This document shows positions 8,074 through 17,691 of a stretch of 64,000 bases of DNA, piece by piece (position 1 is the stretch's first letter; every line of letters begins with the position of its first letter). The position numbers were made by a program, and so were the translations under genes. The notes beneath the pieces are model-generated. The model did not search any database. It worked only from the letters and a program-made list of their open reading frames with translations, and was not told where the DNA came from. The DNA is from an uncultured Bacteroidales bacterium. Lineage in GTDB: Bacteria; Bacteroidota; Bacteroidia; Bacteroidales; Bacteroidaceae. The stretch spans positions 10,176 through 74,175 of the forward strand of contig CALEFD010000034.1 in NCBI GenBank assembly GCA_937876995.1, in the 5' to 3' direction.

Positions 8074-9557
8074 TGAAGAATAAACTGGCCAAATTATTTG
8101 TATTTGAAGGATATGCATATATGTATATCCTAACAATAATACTATGTATAACCGGAATGATGAACGGTTATTTCTTAGGTACAATAGCAGGTACAGAACA
8201 AACAGTTGCCAGTTTTTTCAAATTAGGTGAGATAGGAGAGAACTACATGGAGACAGTACACTCCATTGTAGTTGCTTCTCCTATTTTAGGTTGTTGTTTA
8301 GGCGCTTTATTAAGTACCTTTATCAGACGTTGGTTAGGTGGAAAGAAATTTGCACTTATTTTAGTGGCGTTTCTATTTATTGTATCTGCAATAGGTAGCT
8401 ATCATCCTGAAATTCTTACCGGCCATCTTCATAGAGTAACACCAGAAGAATCAAACTGGGGAATGTTTATTTCACTAATGATATTCAGAGCAATTGGTGG
8501 ATTCGCAGTAGGAGTTTCTTCAGTATTAAGTCCATTGTATATGACAGAACTTGTTCCTGCTGAAAAACGTGGTAAGCTGGTATCTGCATTCTATCTTTTT
8601 AAAGTATTAGGAATAATGTTTGCATTTATTGTAAACTCACTACTCTTTAAATATCATACAGTAATATATTTGCTACAAGACTACACTACATTAATAGACA
8701 CAGGCTGGCGACACATGTTCATAGCTATTGCTTTTCCTGCTATTCTTATGTTTGCAGTAGTCTTTGTGCTACCTCATTCACCACGAGAACTAATACTGGA
8801 CGGAAAAATTAAAGAGGCAAAAAACACCTTTTTACTACTATATGGAACCACCCGATCTCAGAAAATTATGGGTGAACTACAACAATCATTCAATTCCAGT
8901 AGAGCAAGCCTATTTTCATACGGCAAAAAAGTGCTAATTCTATGTGTAGGAATGGCATTTTGTCAGCAGTTTATTGGTTTTAACACCATCATATACTTTC
9001 TACCCAGAATAGTATCAGACTTAACATTAACTGACACCTTAAATTCTATTCAAATTTCTACCATACTAATTATGTTTGCTACATTATCGGTAGTAATAAC
9101 ATTCATTTATATAGACAAATTTGGTAGAAAGCCACTTCTTATTGTAGGTACATTATTGATATTATTAAGTTTTGTGCTACTGTTGGTATTTAGACTATCA
9201 GACGTCAATATTCTGATTCTTAATATTATCCCTATGATTCTCTACTTTGTAGGATTTTCAATATCTGGGGCATCTACCTGTATGGTATATATTTATGAAA
9301 TTTTACCAAACGAGATTCGTAGAAGTGGATGTAGTCTGATACAAACATTATCCTGGACATTTAATTTAATAATGGTTATAGTGTTACCTCATTTATATTC
9401 TGATAATAAATGGATTATAATTATAATTATGACAGTAACCACACTGTTGGCTATAATAATCACTATTACATTATTACCGGAAACAAAAAGAATGACTCTG
9501 GAAGAAATTGGAGAGTTCTGGTCCATAAGGGAGAATAAAAAGAAAAACTATCAGTAA
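8073..9557 (+). CDS. MFS transporter, sugar porter family
   Basis: A 494-residue integral inner-membrane protein with about 12 hydrophobic segments. Family signatures of the sugar porter group (Sugar_tr) are present: DKFGRKPL in the loop between helices 8 and 9, MTELVPAEKRGKLVSAFY (the usual PExxRG-type loop), QQFIGFNTIIYF (QQ-x-x-G-x-N), YEILPNEIRRSG, and the end LPETKRMTLEEI. An insert between the first two helices (residues about 25-60) is longer than usual. The substrate is probably a sugar or polyol, but specificity cannot be read. Coupling to the peptidase gene (one-base overlap) might mean a peptide-linked role; I consider that less likely. The stop codon sits inside the downstream terminator stem. 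Confidence 0.85.
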   Translation: MKNKLAKLFVFEGYAYMYILTIILCITGMMNGYFLGTIAGTEQTVASFFKLGEIGENYMETVHSIVVASPILGCCLGALLSTFIRRWLGGKKFALILVAFLFIVSAIGSYHPEILTGHLHRVTPEESNWGMFISLMIFRAIGGFAVGVSSVLSPLYMTELVPAEKRGKLVSAFYLFKVLGIMFAFIVNSLLFKYHTVIYLLQDYTTLIDTGWRHMFIAIAFPAILMFAVVFVLPHSPRELILDGKIKEAKNTFLLLYGTTRSQKIMGELQQSFNSSRASLFSYGKKVLILCVGMAFCQQFIGFNTIIYFLPRIVSDLTLTDTLNSIQISTILIMFATLSVVITFIYIDKFGRKPLLIVGTLLILLSFVLLLVFRLSDVNILILNIIPMILYFVGFSISGASTCMVYIYEILPNEIRRSGCSLIQTLSWTFNLIMVIVLPHLYSDNKWIIIIIMTVTTLLAIIITITLLPETKRMTLEEIGEFWSIRENKKKNYQ

Positions 9558-9579
9558 TCAAACTGATAGTTTTCTTTTT
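9544..9579. terminator. bidirectional intrinsic terminator
   Basis: A perfect ACTATCAGT (9547-9555) / ACTGATAGT (9562-9570) stem, extended by AAA/TTT, with loop AATCAA. A-rich on the left and T-rich on the right, so it can serve both the MFS gene and the convergent purM operon. It includes the stop codon of the MFS gene. Confidence 0.88.
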
Positions 9580-9598
9580 GTATAATCTATATAAAAAA

Positions 9599-10768
9599 TC
9601 AATAGTGGAATTCTCCAAATTCACTCTTTATTATAAGTTCTGTCTTTTCCGATTCTTCCACACGACCTACCACTTGAGCATCAATGCCAAAGCTCTTACT
9701 TATAGCAATAACTTCTTCTGCATATTCAGAAGGAAGATAAATCTCAAATCGATGACCACAGTTAAACACCTTGTACATCTCTGACCAATCTGTATGGCTC
9801 TGCTCCTGAATAGTCTTGAAAAGCGGTGGAATAGGGAACAGATTATCCTTTACAACACACACATTTTCAACAAAATGCAACACTTTTGTTTGAGCACCGC
9901 CAGAACAGTGAATCATACCGTGAATCTTACCACGCAATGAATCCAGAATCTTCTTTATTACAGGTGCATAAGTTCTGGTTGGAGACAACACAAGTTCACC
10001 TGCATTAAGCGGAGAACCCTCTACAGCATCTGTCAGACTCAAACCACCTGAATAGACCAAATCTTCAGGTACAGAATGATCGTAAGTCTCCGGATATTTT
10101 TCTGCAATACTCTTGTTAAATACATCGTGACGTGCACTGGTCAGACCATTACTACCCATGCCACCATTGTATTTATCTTCGTATGTAGCTTTACCGGAAG
10201 AAGAAAGACCTACTATAACATCGCCCGGACGAATATTGGCATTGTCAATAACGTCACTGCGTTTCATTCTGCAAGTAACTGTACTATCTACAATTATTGT
10301 ACGTACCAAATCACCAACATCGGCAGTTTCACCACCTGTTGCATAGACACCAACACCCATAGAACGTAATTCAGCAAGCAATTCATCAGTACCGTTAATA
10401 ATTGCACTAATTACACTGCCGGGAACCAGATTCTTGTTTCTGCCAATGGTAGAACTTACCAGGATGTTATCTACAGCACCTACACAAAGCAGATCGTCAA
10501 TATTCATTATCAAAGCATCCTGTGCAATACCTTTCCATACAGAAAGATCGCCGGTTTCGCGCCAATATGCGTACGCCAATGACGATTTGGTACCCGCACC
10601 ATCAGCATGCATTATGTTACAATATTCAGGATCACCACCTAAAATATCGGGAATAATCTTACAAAATGCTTTAGGATAAAGACCTTTATCTATGTTCTTT
10701 ATAGCATTGTGTACATCCTCTTTTGTGGCAGATACGCCACGCATCATATATCTGTTATTCATATCCAT
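9599..10768 (-). CDS. purM: phosphoribosylformylglycinamidine cyclo-ligase (AIR synthetase)
   Basis: A 389-residue purine-pathway enzyme that closes FGAM to AIR with ATP. The PurM/ThiL-type ATP-binding fold shows HADGAGTKSSLAY near residue 55, the metal-binding DALIMNIDDLLCVGA, and MGVGVYATGGETADVGD in the middle. The C-terminal domain includes GMIHCSGGAQTK. It is longer than the E. coli enzyme (about 345 residues), in keeping with the Bacteroidetes variant. It is the last gene of a minus-strand run phoH-purC-aroE-purM, starting 3 bp after the aroE stop. Convergent with the MFS gene across a shared terminator. Confidence 0.92.
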   Translation of the reverse strand: MDMNNRYMMRGVSATKEDVHNAIKNIDKGLYPKAFCKIIPDILGGDPEYCNIMHADGAGTKSSLAYAYWRETGDLSVWKGIAQDALIMNIDDLLCVGAVDNILVSSTIGRNKNLVPGSVISAIINGTDELLAELRSMGVGVYATGGETADVGDLVRTIIVDSTVTCRMKRSDVIDNANIRPGDVIVGLSSSGKATYEDKYNGGMGSNGLTSARHDVFNKSIAEKYPETYDHSVPEDLVYSGGLSLTDAVEGSPLNAGELVLSPTRTYAPVIKKILDSLRGKIHGMIHCSGGAQTKVLHFVENVCVVKDNLFPIPPLFKTIQEQSHTDWSEMYKVFNCGHRFEIYLPSEYAEEVIAISKSFGIDAQVVGRVEESEKTELIIKSEFGEFHY

Positions 10769-10771
10769 AAA

Positions 10772-11788
10772 TTATTCGTTCCATATACGCCAAGTAGCAT
10801 CGGCCTGCCTCTGCCACATTTCATATCCGTTTTTAACTATGGCTCCATTCTGCGCTCCTTTTTTCATAAACAGTGTCTCTTCCGGACGATAAATAACATC
10901 ATACAACAGATGTTTATCTGAAATATATGCATAAGGTATATCCGGACATTTATCTGAATCGGGCCACATTCCAACAGGCGTACAGTTAATTAAGATACTA
11001 TACTCATCCATTACAGAAGGCGATAATTCATAATAACCAAGTATGTCGAAATTGGAATTTCTAGATACAAACTTACTCTCTACACCTAATTTATCGAGTG
11101 CATATTTTACAGCTTTCGATACACCTCCGGTACCAAGAATCAAAGCTTTTTTTCTATCTTCCAACAATGGAGCAATAGATTCTTCAAAACCAATAGCATC
11201 TGTATTGTAACCAACAAGTTCTACTTTATTATTACTGCGAATTACTTTAATAACATTAACTGCACCAACCTGAGCTGCACTTTCATCCAGTCTATCCATC
11301 ATTGGAATAACATCCTGTTTATAAGGTATAGTTACGTTTAAACCGCACAGATTAGGATTCTCTTCAAGTATAGTTTTCAGTTCTTCTGCACTATCTATTT
11401 CAAAATTCCTATAATCTGCACTAATATGTTCAGCACGGAATTTCTTCTTGAAATAAGTTATGGATATTGAATGCTCCAATGGTTTTCCTATAATGCCAAA
11501 CAGACGTTCAACCTGTTTCTGCGGAGTTTTATCAAATCTCTCTGTAACAGGCTGTTGTGGTGTTGGAGTTGAAGTTGGAGTAGGGGTAGATTCCACTATA
11601 ACAGGATTATCCTGTTCCTGTTCAGATTCAGAATCTTCCTCAAACTCTTCCTCTTCTGTCTCTGTCTCCTCTTCCTCTGCTTGATTAATTGGTTCAAAAG
11701 GGGGTACGTTATTATTTATGCCAACATTATCTTTGACATATTTAATAAACACCAATCCTACTATTATCAATACCCATAATATATTCAC
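10772..11788 (-). CDS. aroE: shikimate dehydrogenase with N-terminal membrane anchor and acidic linker
   Basis: A 338-residue protein whose last ~245 residues are a complete shikimate dehydrogenase, reducing 3-dehydroshikimate in aromatic amino-acid synthesis. The enzyme begins at about residue 94 (VERLFGIIGKPLEHSIS), has catalytic Lys157 in NVTIPYK and Asp197 in GYNTDAIGF, and the Rossmann motif LGTGGVSKAV (218-227). The first ~93 residues are unusual: a hydrophobic helix (2-17), then a strongly acidic stretch (37-60, two thirds Glu/Asp) and a Thr-Pro linker (TPTPTSTPTP, 68-77). No ATG, GTG or TTG codon occurs close to the enzyme start (its valines are GTT), so an unanchored form would need an atypical start. 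Membrane attachment is inferred. It lies 12 bp downstream of purC. Confidence 0.85.
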   Translation of the reverse strand: MNILWVLIIVGLVFIKYVKDNVGINNNVPPFEPINQAEEEETETEEEEFEEDSESEQEQDNPVIVESTPTPTSTPTPQQPVTERFDKTPQKQVERLFGIIGKPLEHSISITYFKKKFRAEHISADYRNFEIDSAEELKTILEENPNLCGLNVTIPYKQDVIPMMDRLDESAAQVGAVNVIKVIRSNNKVELVGYNTDAIGFEESIAPLLEDRKKALILGTGGVSKAVKYALDKLGVESKFVSRNSNFDILGYYELSPSVMDEYSILINCTPVGMWPDSDKCPDIPYAYISDKHLLYDVIYRPEETLFMKKGAQNGAIVKNGYEMWQRQADATWRIWNE

Positions 11789-11800
11789 AGCAACTATATT

Positions 11801-12745
11801 TTATTGGTTATCAAGCCAGTTTTCTACATTTTTGCGGATACGTTCCTCAATATTTTCCGATTCTGCCTTAACGAAAGATTCACCGGTAATATGTTCGTAA
11901 AGTTCTATATATCTTTCAGATACGCTCTCTACATATTCTTCTGTCATTTCAGGAACAGTCTGTCCCTCTTTACCCATAAAGTCATGTTCAATCAACCACT
12001 GACGAACAAACTCTTTTGAAAGTTGTTTCTGCGGTTCACCCTTTTCAAACTTCTCCTGATATCCGTCTGCATAGAAATAACGTGATGAATCAGGGGTATG
12101 AATTTCGTCAATCAGATAAATCTTACCATCACGTTTACCAAATTCATACTTTGTATCAACAAGAATCAAACCTTTTGAAGCGGCAATTTCAGAACCTCTC
12201 TTGAATAGTGCCTTTGTGTATTGCTCCATCAGTTCATAATCTTCTTTACTTACCAAACCCTGAGCAATTATCTCTTCTTTTGATATATTTTCATCGTGAC
12301 CTTCGTCAGCCTTTGTTGTAGGTGTTACAAGAGGTTCCGGAAAACGTTCATTTTCACGCATTCCTTCCGGCAATACATTTCCGCAAAGATTACGGCAACC
12401 ATCTCTATAATCGCGCCATGCAGAACCTGTAAGATAACCACGAATAATCATCTCTACGCGGAATCCTTCACACTTCAGTCCAACAGTAACCATTGGGTCG
12501 GGAGTAGCCAGTTTCCAGTTTGGAACAATATCTGCTGTAGCATCCAAAAAACTTGCAGCTATCTGATTCAAAACCTGTCCCTTAAAAGGGATACCTTTGG
12601 GTAAAATGACATCAAAAGCCGATATACGGTCTGTAGCAACCATAACCAACTTATCATCAACATCATACACGTCACGTACCTTACCGTGATATACACTCTT
12701 TTGTCCTTTGAACTGATAGTCAGTTCTTGTCAATGCTTTGCTCAT
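11801..12745 (-). CDS. purC: phosphoribosylaminoimidazole-succinocarboxamide synthase
   Basis: A 314-residue SAICAR synthetase that joins aspartate to CAIR in purine synthesis. Signatures include the N-terminal [20 protein letters not shown] (Lys and Arg of the nucleotide site), [20 protein letters not shown], the CAIR/Asp-site region [17 protein letters not shown], and LVDTKYEFG near the C-terminal half with [13 protein letters not shown], which are diagnostic. Length corresponds to the longer Bacteroidetes/eukaryote-like form rather than the ~237-residue E. coli form. The start overlaps the phoH coding end by 26 bp, supporting co-translation with phoH. Confidence 0.95.
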   Translation of the reverse strand: MSKALTRTDYQFKGQKSVYHGKVRDVYDVDDKLVMVATDRISAFDVILPKGIPFKGQVLNQIAASFLDATADIVPNWKLATPDPMVTVGLKCEGFRVEMIIRGYLTGSAWRDYRDGCRNLCGNVLPEGMRENERFPEPLVTPTTKADEGHDENISKEEIIAQGLVSKEDYELMEQYTKALFKRGSEIAASKGLILVDTKYEFGKRDGKIYLIDEIHTPDSSRYFYADGYQEKFEKGEPQKQLSKEFVRQWLIEHDFMGKEGQTVPEMTEEYVESVSERYIELYEHITGESFVKAESENIEERIRKNVENWLDNQ

Positions 12746-13712
12746 CTTGTTTACTATTTTCTTTTAATTTTTTATTCTTCTGTTCAAACTGTTCGTAGGC
12801 TTCTACCACTCTGGTCACAAGCTTATGACGAACTATATCTCGTTTATTCATTCTTATAATGCTCAGCCCATCAATATTTTTAAGTACATCCAATGCCTGT
12901 ACCAGACCTGATGTTTGTGATGGTGGCAAATCTATCTGGGTTAAATCGCCGGTAACTATCATTTTAGTATTCCAGCCCATACGGGTTAGAAACATCTTAA
13001 TCTGCTGCGGAGTGGTATTCTGAGCCTCATCCAAAATTACAACGGCATCATTCAGAGTTCTACCACGCATAAATGCCAATGGGGCTATCTGAATGATATT
13101 CAAATCCATATATTCCTTAAGTTTACCTGTAGGAATCATATCTTGCAGTGCATCGTAAAGAGGCTGTAAAAACGGATCTATCTTTTCACGCATATCACCC
13201 GGAAGAAAGCCTAATTTTTCACCGGCTTCTACTGCAGGACGACATAATACAATACGTTTTACCTCCTTATTTTTCAATGCTTTAACAGCCAATGCTATAG
13301 CTGTATATGTCTTTCCCGAACCGGCAGGACCAATGGCAAAAATCATATCGTTTGTAGCATAATCATCAACAATCTTCTTCTGATTTTCGCTACGAGGTAT
13401 GATAGGGCGTCCGGTAACACCAAAAAGAATCACATTTGAACTCTTTTCTCCCGATGGCTCCTGACCGTTAATTATATCTACAATATTCTCTTCTTTAAGT
13501 GAATTGTATTCGTTACAGTAACGCTCCAATTTAACCAGAACATCTTCAAAACGATTCAATTCTGTGCTATCGCCCATAACACGGATAACACTGTCTCTTG
13601 CCACAATACGAAGTTTTGGGAATAGAGCCTTTATAAGTTGCATATTAGAGTTGCCTGCACCATAAAATAGTACAGGGTCAACATCTTCTAAAACAAAGTG
13701 CTTTTCTATCAT
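12720..13712 (-). CDS. phoH: PhoH-like ATPase
   Basis: A 330-residue cytosolic P-loop ATPase of the PhoH family (pfam02562). The N-terminal ~100 residues form a small KH-like region ([16 protein letters not shown]). The ATPase core has Walker A GPAGSGKT (128-135), a Walker B with [10 protein letters not shown], and the sensor-like [13 protein letters not shown]. The C-terminal tail is Lys/Glu/Asn-rich. PhoH proteins are linked to RNA metabolism and stress in several bacteria; the exact role here is unknown. It heads the purC-aroE-purM run and overlaps purC by 26 bp, so it may share its regulation rather than its pathway. Confidence 0.9.
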   Translation of the reverse strand: MIEKHFVLEDVDPVLFYGAGNSNMQLIKALFPKLRIVARDSVIRVMGDSTELNRFEDVLVKLERYCNEYNSLKEENIVDIINGQEPSGEKSSNVILFGVTGRPIIPRSENQKKIVDDYATNDMIFAIGPAGSGKTYTAIALAVKALKNKEVKRIVLCRPAVEAGEKLGFLPGDMREKIDPFLQPLYDALQDMIPTGKLKEYMDLNIIQIAPLAFMRGRTLNDAVVILDEAQNTTPQQIKMFLTRMGWNTKMIVTGDLTQIDLPPSQTSGLVQALDVLKNIDGLSIIRMNKRDIVRHKLVTRVVEAYEQFEQKNKKLKENSKQDEQSIDKN

Positions 13713-13783
13713 ACTGCAAAGTTACTCAATAACTCCGTTTAATCTATATAAATAATGTGTCAAGTAATCAACAACCATATTGT

Positions 13784-14368
13784 TTATCCTATCAAATGGC
13801 CTATATTACCTGTAAACAGTTTTACTGCAATAGCTAACAGAATAATACCAAAGAATTTTCTAAAGATATAAATCAAACCTTTACCCATCTTCTTTTCCAA
13901 CCAATCAATAGACCTTAACACTATGAAAATGAACAAGATATTAAGAGCCAATGCTATCATAATATTGATTGTGGCATATTCAGCTTTAAGTGAAAGCAGG
14001 GTTGTAAATGAACCGGCACCTACTATCAGTGGGAATACCAAAGGAACTATAGAAGAAACACCCTGCGGACTATCATCATACTTAAAAATGTGAATATCGA
14101 AGATCATTTCGAATCCTATTGCTAAAATAACCATTGAACCGGCTACAGCAAAAGACTGAATATCTACACCAAAGAGAGAGAGCACACCATCACCCATAAA
14201 GTAGAACAAAACCAACAAGAACCAGGAAATAAGGGATATTTTACTGGATTCTATAGGTCCGGTCTTTCTCTTCAAATCTATTATCACAGGTATGGAACCT
14301 ACAATATCCAAAATGGCGAACAATACAACGAATGCTCCTGCAATCTCCTTAAAATCTATACCAAACAT
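13784..14368 (-). CDS. MarC family integral membrane protein
   Basis: A 194-residue inner-membrane protein with about six hydrophobic helices. Family features: FKEIAGAFVVLFAILDIVGS near the start (typical MarC/UPF0056 N-terminus), SFAVAGSMVILAIGFEMIF, and PLVFPLIVGAGSFTTLLSL. The name does not imply antibiotic resistance; no function is established. I chose the ATG at 14368 instead of the one at 14422, because a strong minus-strand -7 box TACCTTTG at 14400-14407 would start transcription downstream of 14422, and the 194-residue form begins like other family members (MFGIDFKEI). It is 71 bp upstream of phoH and may be the first gene of that operon. Confidence 0.82.
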   Translation of the reverse strand: MFGIDFKEIAGAFVVLFAILDIVGSIPVIIDLKRKTGPIESSKISLISWFLLVLFYFMGDGVLSLFGVDIQSFAVAGSMVILAIGFEMIFDIHIFKYDDSPQGVSSIVPLVFPLIVGAGSFTTLLSLKAEYATINIMIALALNILFIFIVLRSIDWLEKKMGKGLIYIFRKFFGIILLAIAVKLFTGNIGHLIG

Positions 14369-14399
14369 AGCGTCATTTATAAGTAAATAAATTGTACTC

Positions 14400-14407
14400 C
14401 AAAGGTA
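14400..14407 (-). promoter_or_regulatory. -7 box of the marC/phoH operon promoter
   Basis: TACCTTTG on the minus strand, a perfect TAnnTTTG match. Possible -33 TTTG elements at 14424-14427 or 14431-14434 are spaced 16 or 23 bp away, so the -33 is uncertain. This box decides the marC start. Confidence 0.6.
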
Positions 14408-14527
14408 GTGCAAAGCATTCAAACAAAAAACAAACTACACTGAAATTTTCAATAAATACTCTAAAACCGAATACAACCATAATTTCTCAAATTCTTTATC
14501 ACTAAAAATTGTTTCCGGTCAAATATG

Positions 14528-14558
14528 TTGTTAAGTACTCGTCTGGTAATTATATTTG
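14528..14558 (+). promoter_or_regulatory. promoter of the Gfo/Idh oxidoreductase gene
   Basis: TATATTTG (14551-14558) with TTG (14528-14530), 20 bp apart. It lies 21 bp before the ATG and covers an upstream in-frame TTG, which is therefore not the start. Confidence 0.72.
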
Positions 14559-14579
14559 CAAAAAAAAGAGAGACATAAC

Positions 14580-15569
14580 ATGAAAGTAGGTATTTTAGGA
14601 ACAGGGTGGATAGCCGACAAAATGGCAGTAACATTAACCGGTTTAGATAAAAAAGAGGGTATAGAATTGTATGCAGTAGCATCACGTAGTAAGGAGAAAG
14701 CAGAAAAATTCGCTGCAGACTGGAAAATGCCAAAAGCATACGGATCATATCAGGCATTAGTGGAAGACCCAGCTGTAGATTTGGTATATATTGCAACTCC
14801 ACATTCACATCACTATGACAATTCCGTTATGGCTATAGAGGCCGGCAAAGCCGTTCTTTGTGAAAAAGCATTTACAGCCAATGCCGCAGAGGCAAAAAAA
14901 CTTATAGAACTGGCACATGCACGGAAAGTACTTATTACAGAGGCTATCTGGACCAGATACATGCCATTATCATTAAAAGTAAATGAACTGTTAAAGCAGG
15001 GAGTAATAGGCGAACCACAACAACTTAGCGCAAGTCTATGTTATCCTATGGCACAAAAAGAGAGAATATTGCGTCCTGAACTATGTGGCGGCACACTTCT
15101 GGATATAGGTGTATATTGCATCAACTTTGCCAGAATGTATTTTGGAACCGATATAGAAAAGGTAACATCCGAATTTGTAATAGGCGAAACAGGAATGGAC
15201 ATGCAAAATAGTATTGCATTCCATTACAGAGATGGCAAAATGGCCAATCTTCAATCAAGTGTAATGTGCCGTTGCGACAGAAAAGGATTAATATGCGGAA
15301 GTGAAAATTATCTTACAGTAGATAACATAAACTGTCCGGAAAAAGTAACAGTTTGGGACGATTACAAACCTGTTGCCGAATTCTATCCACCTTCAAATCA
15401 GGTAACAGGGTATGAATATCAGGTTATGGCTTGCCGAGATGCGTTACGCGACGGATTAATAGAATCACCATATATGCCTCATAATGAAACAATTGCCATA
15501 ATGCAACAGATGGACGAACTGCGTGTAGAGTGGGGTGTAAAGTACCCGAACGACCTTCGTGTTTTATGA
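14580..15569 (+). CDS. Gfo/Idh/MocA-family oxidoreductase
   Basis: A 329-residue NAD(P)-dependent dehydrogenase. The N-terminal Rossmann domain shows KVGILGTGWIADKMA (glycine-rich loop), VDLVYIATPHSHHYD and the catalytic-site motif LCEKAFTANAAEA (the EKP-like motif reads EKA here). The C-terminal alpha/beta domain contains GGTLLDIGVYCINFARM, where the D-x-G-x-Y residues line the active site. Similar proteins reduce or oxidise sugars and related compounds, including dimeric dihydrodiol dehydrogenase-like enzymes. The substrate is unknown. The change of the usual EKP proline to Ala is seen in some members. It is monocistronic and divergent from marC. Confidence 0.85.
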   Translation: MKVGILGTGWIADKMAVTLTGLDKKEGIELYAVASRSKEKAEKFAADWKMPKAYGSYQALVEDPAVDLVYIATPHSHHYDNSVMAIEAGKAVLCEKAFTANAAEAKKLIELAHARKVLITEAIWTRYMPLSLKVNELLKQGVIGEPQQLSASLCYPMAQKERILRPELCGGTLLDIGVYCINFARMYFGTDIEKVTSEFVIGETGMDMQNSIAFHYRDGKMANLQSSVMCRCDRKGLICGSENYLTVDNINCPEKVTVWDDYKPVAEFYPPSNQVTGYEYQVMACRDALRDGLIESPYMPHNETIAIMQQMDELRVEWGVKYPNDLRVL

Positions 15570-15628
15570 TAAACAGAAACAGATTTTTATAAATCCTGTA
15601 TAATTAAAACATTTTTGGACAGCTATAA

Positions 15629-15660
15629 TTTGTTTCTGATTTCAAGATAAACTACTTTTG
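15629..15660 (+). promoter_or_regulatory. promoter of the MalY-type aminotransferase gene
   Basis: TACTTTTG (15653-15660) with TTTG (15629-15632), 20 bp apart, 7 bp before the ATG. The leader would be extremely short. Confidence 0.7.
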
Positions 15661-15667
15661 CGCCATT

Positions 15668-16843
15668 ATGGATAGAATAACTTACGATTTCGAAAATATT
15701 CCCTGCCGTTTTGGAACCAATTCATTGAAATGGGATGCTTTAGAGAGCAGATATGGTCATAAAGACCTGCTTTCCATGTGGATAGCAGATATGGATTTTT
15801 GCACACCGCAATTCATTATTGATGCCCTGCAAGAGCGTCTGCACCATGCAGTATTGGGTTACACAATGCCGGGTGATGAGTGGAGCAAAGCCATAATAGA
15901 GTGGCTGAATAGTCGTCATAATTGGAGAATTGACAACAATTGGTTAGGGTTTATTCCGGGAATTGTAAGAGGTATTGCATTTGTAATCAAGGCATTTACT
16001 AACCCTGATGACAAAGTGATGGTAATGTCGCCGGTGTATCATCCGTTTTTTCACGTTGCTGAAGACAACGGCCGCTGTCCCGCATATTGCCCTCTGACAA
16101 TAAAAGATGAACAATACTACATCGACTTCAACTTGTTTGAAGAGAGAGTAAAGAATTGCAAGATATTCATTTTGAGCAATCCGCATAACCCCGGAGGTCG
16201 TGTATGGACCAAAGAAGAACTTCAACAAATGGCATCTATCTGCCACAAACACAATGTTATAGTAATATCTGATGAGATTCATGCAGACCTCACCTTGAAG
16301 CCCTACAAACACCATCCTTTTGCTACAGTCAGTAAAGAGGCAGAAGAGTGTAGTATAACCTTTATGTCGCCAAGCAAGGCTTTCAACACGCCCGGTATCA
16401 TATCATCATACAGCATAGTACCCAATGAAGCAATTCGCGAACCGTTCTATAACTATATGACAGCCAGCGAATTGAATCAGGGCAACCTCTTTGCTTATAT
16501 AGTTCCTGCAACTGCATATTCAGAACGTGGTACAGACTGGTTGGACCAAGTGTGCAAATACATATCAGACAATATTGCTTTTGTGGAAAATTATCTTACA
16601 AATGAACTACCTGTGCTGAATATGATAAGACCGCAGGCATCATTCCTGATATTCCTTGATTGTCGCAAATTGGAATTATCACAACCGGAACTTGAAAACC
16701 TGTTTATTGAAAAGGCAGGGTTGGCACTCAATACAGGCACTATGTTCGGACCGGAAGGAAAAGGCTTTATGCGTATGAACATAGCCACTTCGAGAAGCAC
16801 CATTCTGGAGGCCTTGGAGAGAATCAAAAAGGCTATAGGATAG
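15668..16843 (+). CDS. PLP-dependent aminotransferase, MalY/PatB cystathionine beta-lyase family
   Basis: A 391-residue fold-type I PLP enzyme. It begins RFGTNSLKWD, has LSMWIADMDFCTPQFI (the WVADMDF motif typical of MalY/PatB beta-C-S lyases), SNPHNPGGRVWTKEEL, VISDEIHADLTL (PLP-binding Asp) and SPSKAFNTPGI with the Schiff-base Lys. The C-terminal domain includes NIATSRSTILEALERI with the substrate carboxylate Arg. Such enzymes cleave cystathionine or cysteine to pyruvate, ammonia and a thiol; in some bacteria they act as aminotransferases or regulators. The promoter lies just before the ATG, and trmD converges 10 bp after the stop. Confidence 0.87.
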   Translation: MDRITYDFENIPCRFGTNSLKWDALESRYGHKDLLSMWIADMDFCTPQFIIDALQERLHHAVLGYTMPGDEWSKAIIEWLNSRHNWRIDNNWLGFIPGIVRGIAFVIKAFTNPDDKVMVMSPVYHPFFHVAEDNGRCPAYCPLTIKDEQYYIDFNLFEERVKNCKIFILSNPHNPGGRVWTKEELQQMASICHKHNVIVISDEIHADLTLKPYKHHPFATVSKEAEECSITFMSPSKAFNTPGIISSYSIVPNEAIREPFYNYMTASELNQGNLFAYIVPATAYSERGTDWLDQVCKYISDNIAFVENYLTNELPVLNMIRPQASFLIFLDCRKLELSQPELENLFIEKAGLALNTGTMFGPEGKGFMRMNIATSRSTILEALERIKKAIG

Positions 16844-16853
16844 GGGATTACAA

Positions 16854-17531
16854 CTACTCTTCCAACAGATCAGGGCGTAGTCTTTTGGTACGCTCCAATG
16901 ATTGTTGCAATTCCCATTCGCTTATCTTGGCCTGATTACCGGACAACAGTATCTCCGGTACCTTCCAACCATTATAATCGGCAGGTCTTGTATATACAGG
17001 TGGAGCCAGAAGATTATCCTGAAAGCTATCAGACAGAGCAGATTGTTCATCGCTGAGCACACCTGGTATAAGCCTTACAACACTGTCAGCAATAACAGCT
17101 GCAGCCAGTTCTCCACCGGTCAGCACATAATCACCTATACTAATTTCTCGGGTAATCAGGTGTTCTCTTATTCTATAATCAATCCCCTTATAATGACCGC
17201 ATAAAATAATGATATTCTGCATCATAGACATCTCATTCGAAATCTTTTGATTAAGTGTCTGACCATCAGGCGATGTGTATATAACCTCATCATAATGACG
17301 TTCAGATTTAAGCGATGAAATAAGTCTGTCAATAGGCTCAATCTTCATTACCAGGCCTGCACATCCACCAAAAGGATAATCGTCAGTCTTGCGGTGTTTG
17401 TCGGTAGTATAGTCTCTAATATCGTGCAGATGAATATCAGCCAAACCGGCCTTCTGTGCCCTGGCCATCATAGAACAATTAAAGAAACCCTCCAGCATAT
17501 CTGGAAAAACCGTAAGTATATCTATGCGCAT
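16854..17531 (-). CDS. trmD: tRNA (guanine37-N1)-methyltransferase
   Basis: A 225-residue SPOUT-class enzyme that methylates G37 of tRNAs reading CNN/CGG-type codons using S-adenosylmethionine, preventing frameshifting. Signatures are [17 protein letters not shown] at the start, [45 protein letters not shown] (trefoil-knot SAM loop) and [17 protein letters not shown] in the tail. Length is normal. It stands alone, with a minus-strand TAAATTCG (17558-17565) as a possible variant -7 box. It is convergent with the MalY-type gene. Confidence 0.95.
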   Translation of the reverse strand: MRIDILTVFPDMLEGFFNCSMMARAQKAGLADIHLHDIRDYTTDKHRKTDDYPFGGCAGLVMKIEPIDRLISSLKSERHYDEVIYTSPDGQTLNQKISNEMSMMQNIIILCGHYKGIDYRIREHLITREISIGDYVLTGGELAAAVIADSVVRLIPGVLSDEQSALSDSFQDNLLAPPVYTRPADYNGWKVPEILLSGNQAKISEWELQQSLERTKRLRPDLLEE

Positions 17532-17650
17532 AATAATCCAATTATCGTTTCAAGGCGCGAATTTAGTGCAATTTAAAAGAATAAAGAAACATACTCATTA
17601 CATTTTGACTTTATAGTCTTAAAAACCTATGCAGTTTTACAAAAAAACAG

Positions 17651-17658
17651 TACTTTTG
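17651..17658 (+). promoter_or_regulatory. -7 box upstream of ligA
   Basis: TACTTTTG, 33 bp before the ATG at 17692. No convincing -33 TTG at the right spacing. It argues against translation starting at the upstream in-frame ATG (17629). Confidence 0.6.
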
Positions 17659-17691
17659 CAAGTCAATAAAGAAAGCGGACGAACAAAGCTA

